From the NCBI RefSeq assembly GCF_011405655.1, contig NZ_AP022829.1:667001-731000 (forward strand): DNA of 64,000 nt, written 5' to 3'. Below are positions 63,934 through 64,000 of this stretch, one piece after another. Each line of letters begins with the position of its first letter. The stretch's first letter is position 1. The notes under the pieces were generated by a model. The model saw nothing but the letters and a program-made list of their open reading frames with translations, made no database searches and had not been told where the DNA came from. The translations under genes were made by a program, and so were the position numbers. Source of the DNA: Adlercreutzia hattorii (GTDB taxonomy: Bacteria; Actinomycetota; Coriobacteriia; Coriobacteriales; Eggerthellaceae).

Positions 63934-64000
63934 GGCAGCAGAAGGCAAAGGTAAATCGCAACTAGAATCACTGGCGTATTGGCGAAATTAAATTGGCCGG

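Larger units (their letters stand above)
61777..63983 (+). mobile_element. IS21-family insertion sequence (right end at window edge)
   Basis: istA-istB pair bounded by a perfect 13-bp inverted repeat: GCCAATACGCCAG (61777-61789) and CTGGCGTATTGGC (63971-63983). IS21 elements have several internal end repeats, so the true tips lie a little further out, and the right tip may be beyond base 64000. No target duplication could be confirmed. Confidence 0.85.

Overview
The window is GC-rich DNA, most likely from a gut actinobacterium of the Eggerthellaceae (Eggerthella, Gordonibacter or Adlercreutzia type). That guess rests on codon use, on the Cna-B/VaFE surface adhesin with its sortase, on a probable DUF5692 membrane protein, and on a DUF4430/GLUG surface protein behind a probable cobalamin riboswitch. 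No rRNA, tRNA or CRISPR array was recognised. Everything was read by eye; family names come from motif recognition, not from searches.

Layout. (1) 1-5.6 kb: the partition and mobilisation head of an integrative or conjugative element: a truncated phage-type protein, parA-parB, a MobC-like accessory protein, a MobP-type relaxase and a lipoprotein. (2) 5.7-8.3 kb: lower-GC cargo, with an unrecognised two-gene membrane module (TIR-like protein plus nuclease-like membrane protein). (3) 8.6-15.2 kb: metalloid cargo 1: two ArsP-type permeases with a 13-residue Cys peptide between them, a thioredoxin-like protein, ArsR, then an HTH/binding-protein regulator divergent from an AbrB-type transporter, GAPDH and a small membrane protein. 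(4) 15.2-32.3 kb: a long leftward type IV secretion and replication block: two excisionase-like proteins, HTH replication protein, DnaC-like loader, VirD4, VirB2-like, PrgI, VirB4, peptidoglycan hydrolase, VirB6/TrbL, adhesin and sortase. (5) 32.6-45 kb: a cassette zone: DUF4238, Y-family polymerase, AbiE toxin-antitoxin, a second copy of the metalloid operon, DUF3800. It is punctuated by a 25-bp palindrome (four copies) and a 365-400-bp non-coding element (three copies). (6) 45-64 kb: mixed accessory or chromosomal genes: broken fic, an orphan AbiEi, glycosyltransferase, the riboswitch-controlled surface protein, DUF4143 ATPase, ADP-ribosylglycohydrolase, an intact fic, DUF5692/TetR, ATP-grasp, and an IS21-family element at the right edge.

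How it works together. ParAB would maintain the element, the relaxase and MobC would nick an oriT in the parB-mobC gap, VirD4 and VirB4 would drive DNA through the PrgI/TrbL channel, the NlpC/P60 enzyme would open the wall, and the sortase-anchored adhesin would aid contact. The two metalloid operons look like paralogous copies.

The strongest unexplained signals are: the three-copy non-coding element whose outer inverted motif changes in step on both sides; the four-copy palindrome at cassette boundaries; a four-copy hairpin leader before ICE genes whose stems differ but stay paired; the duplicated 13-aa Cys peptide; and the TIR-like/nuclease-like pair. No integrase is in the window, so the element's ends are not visible.
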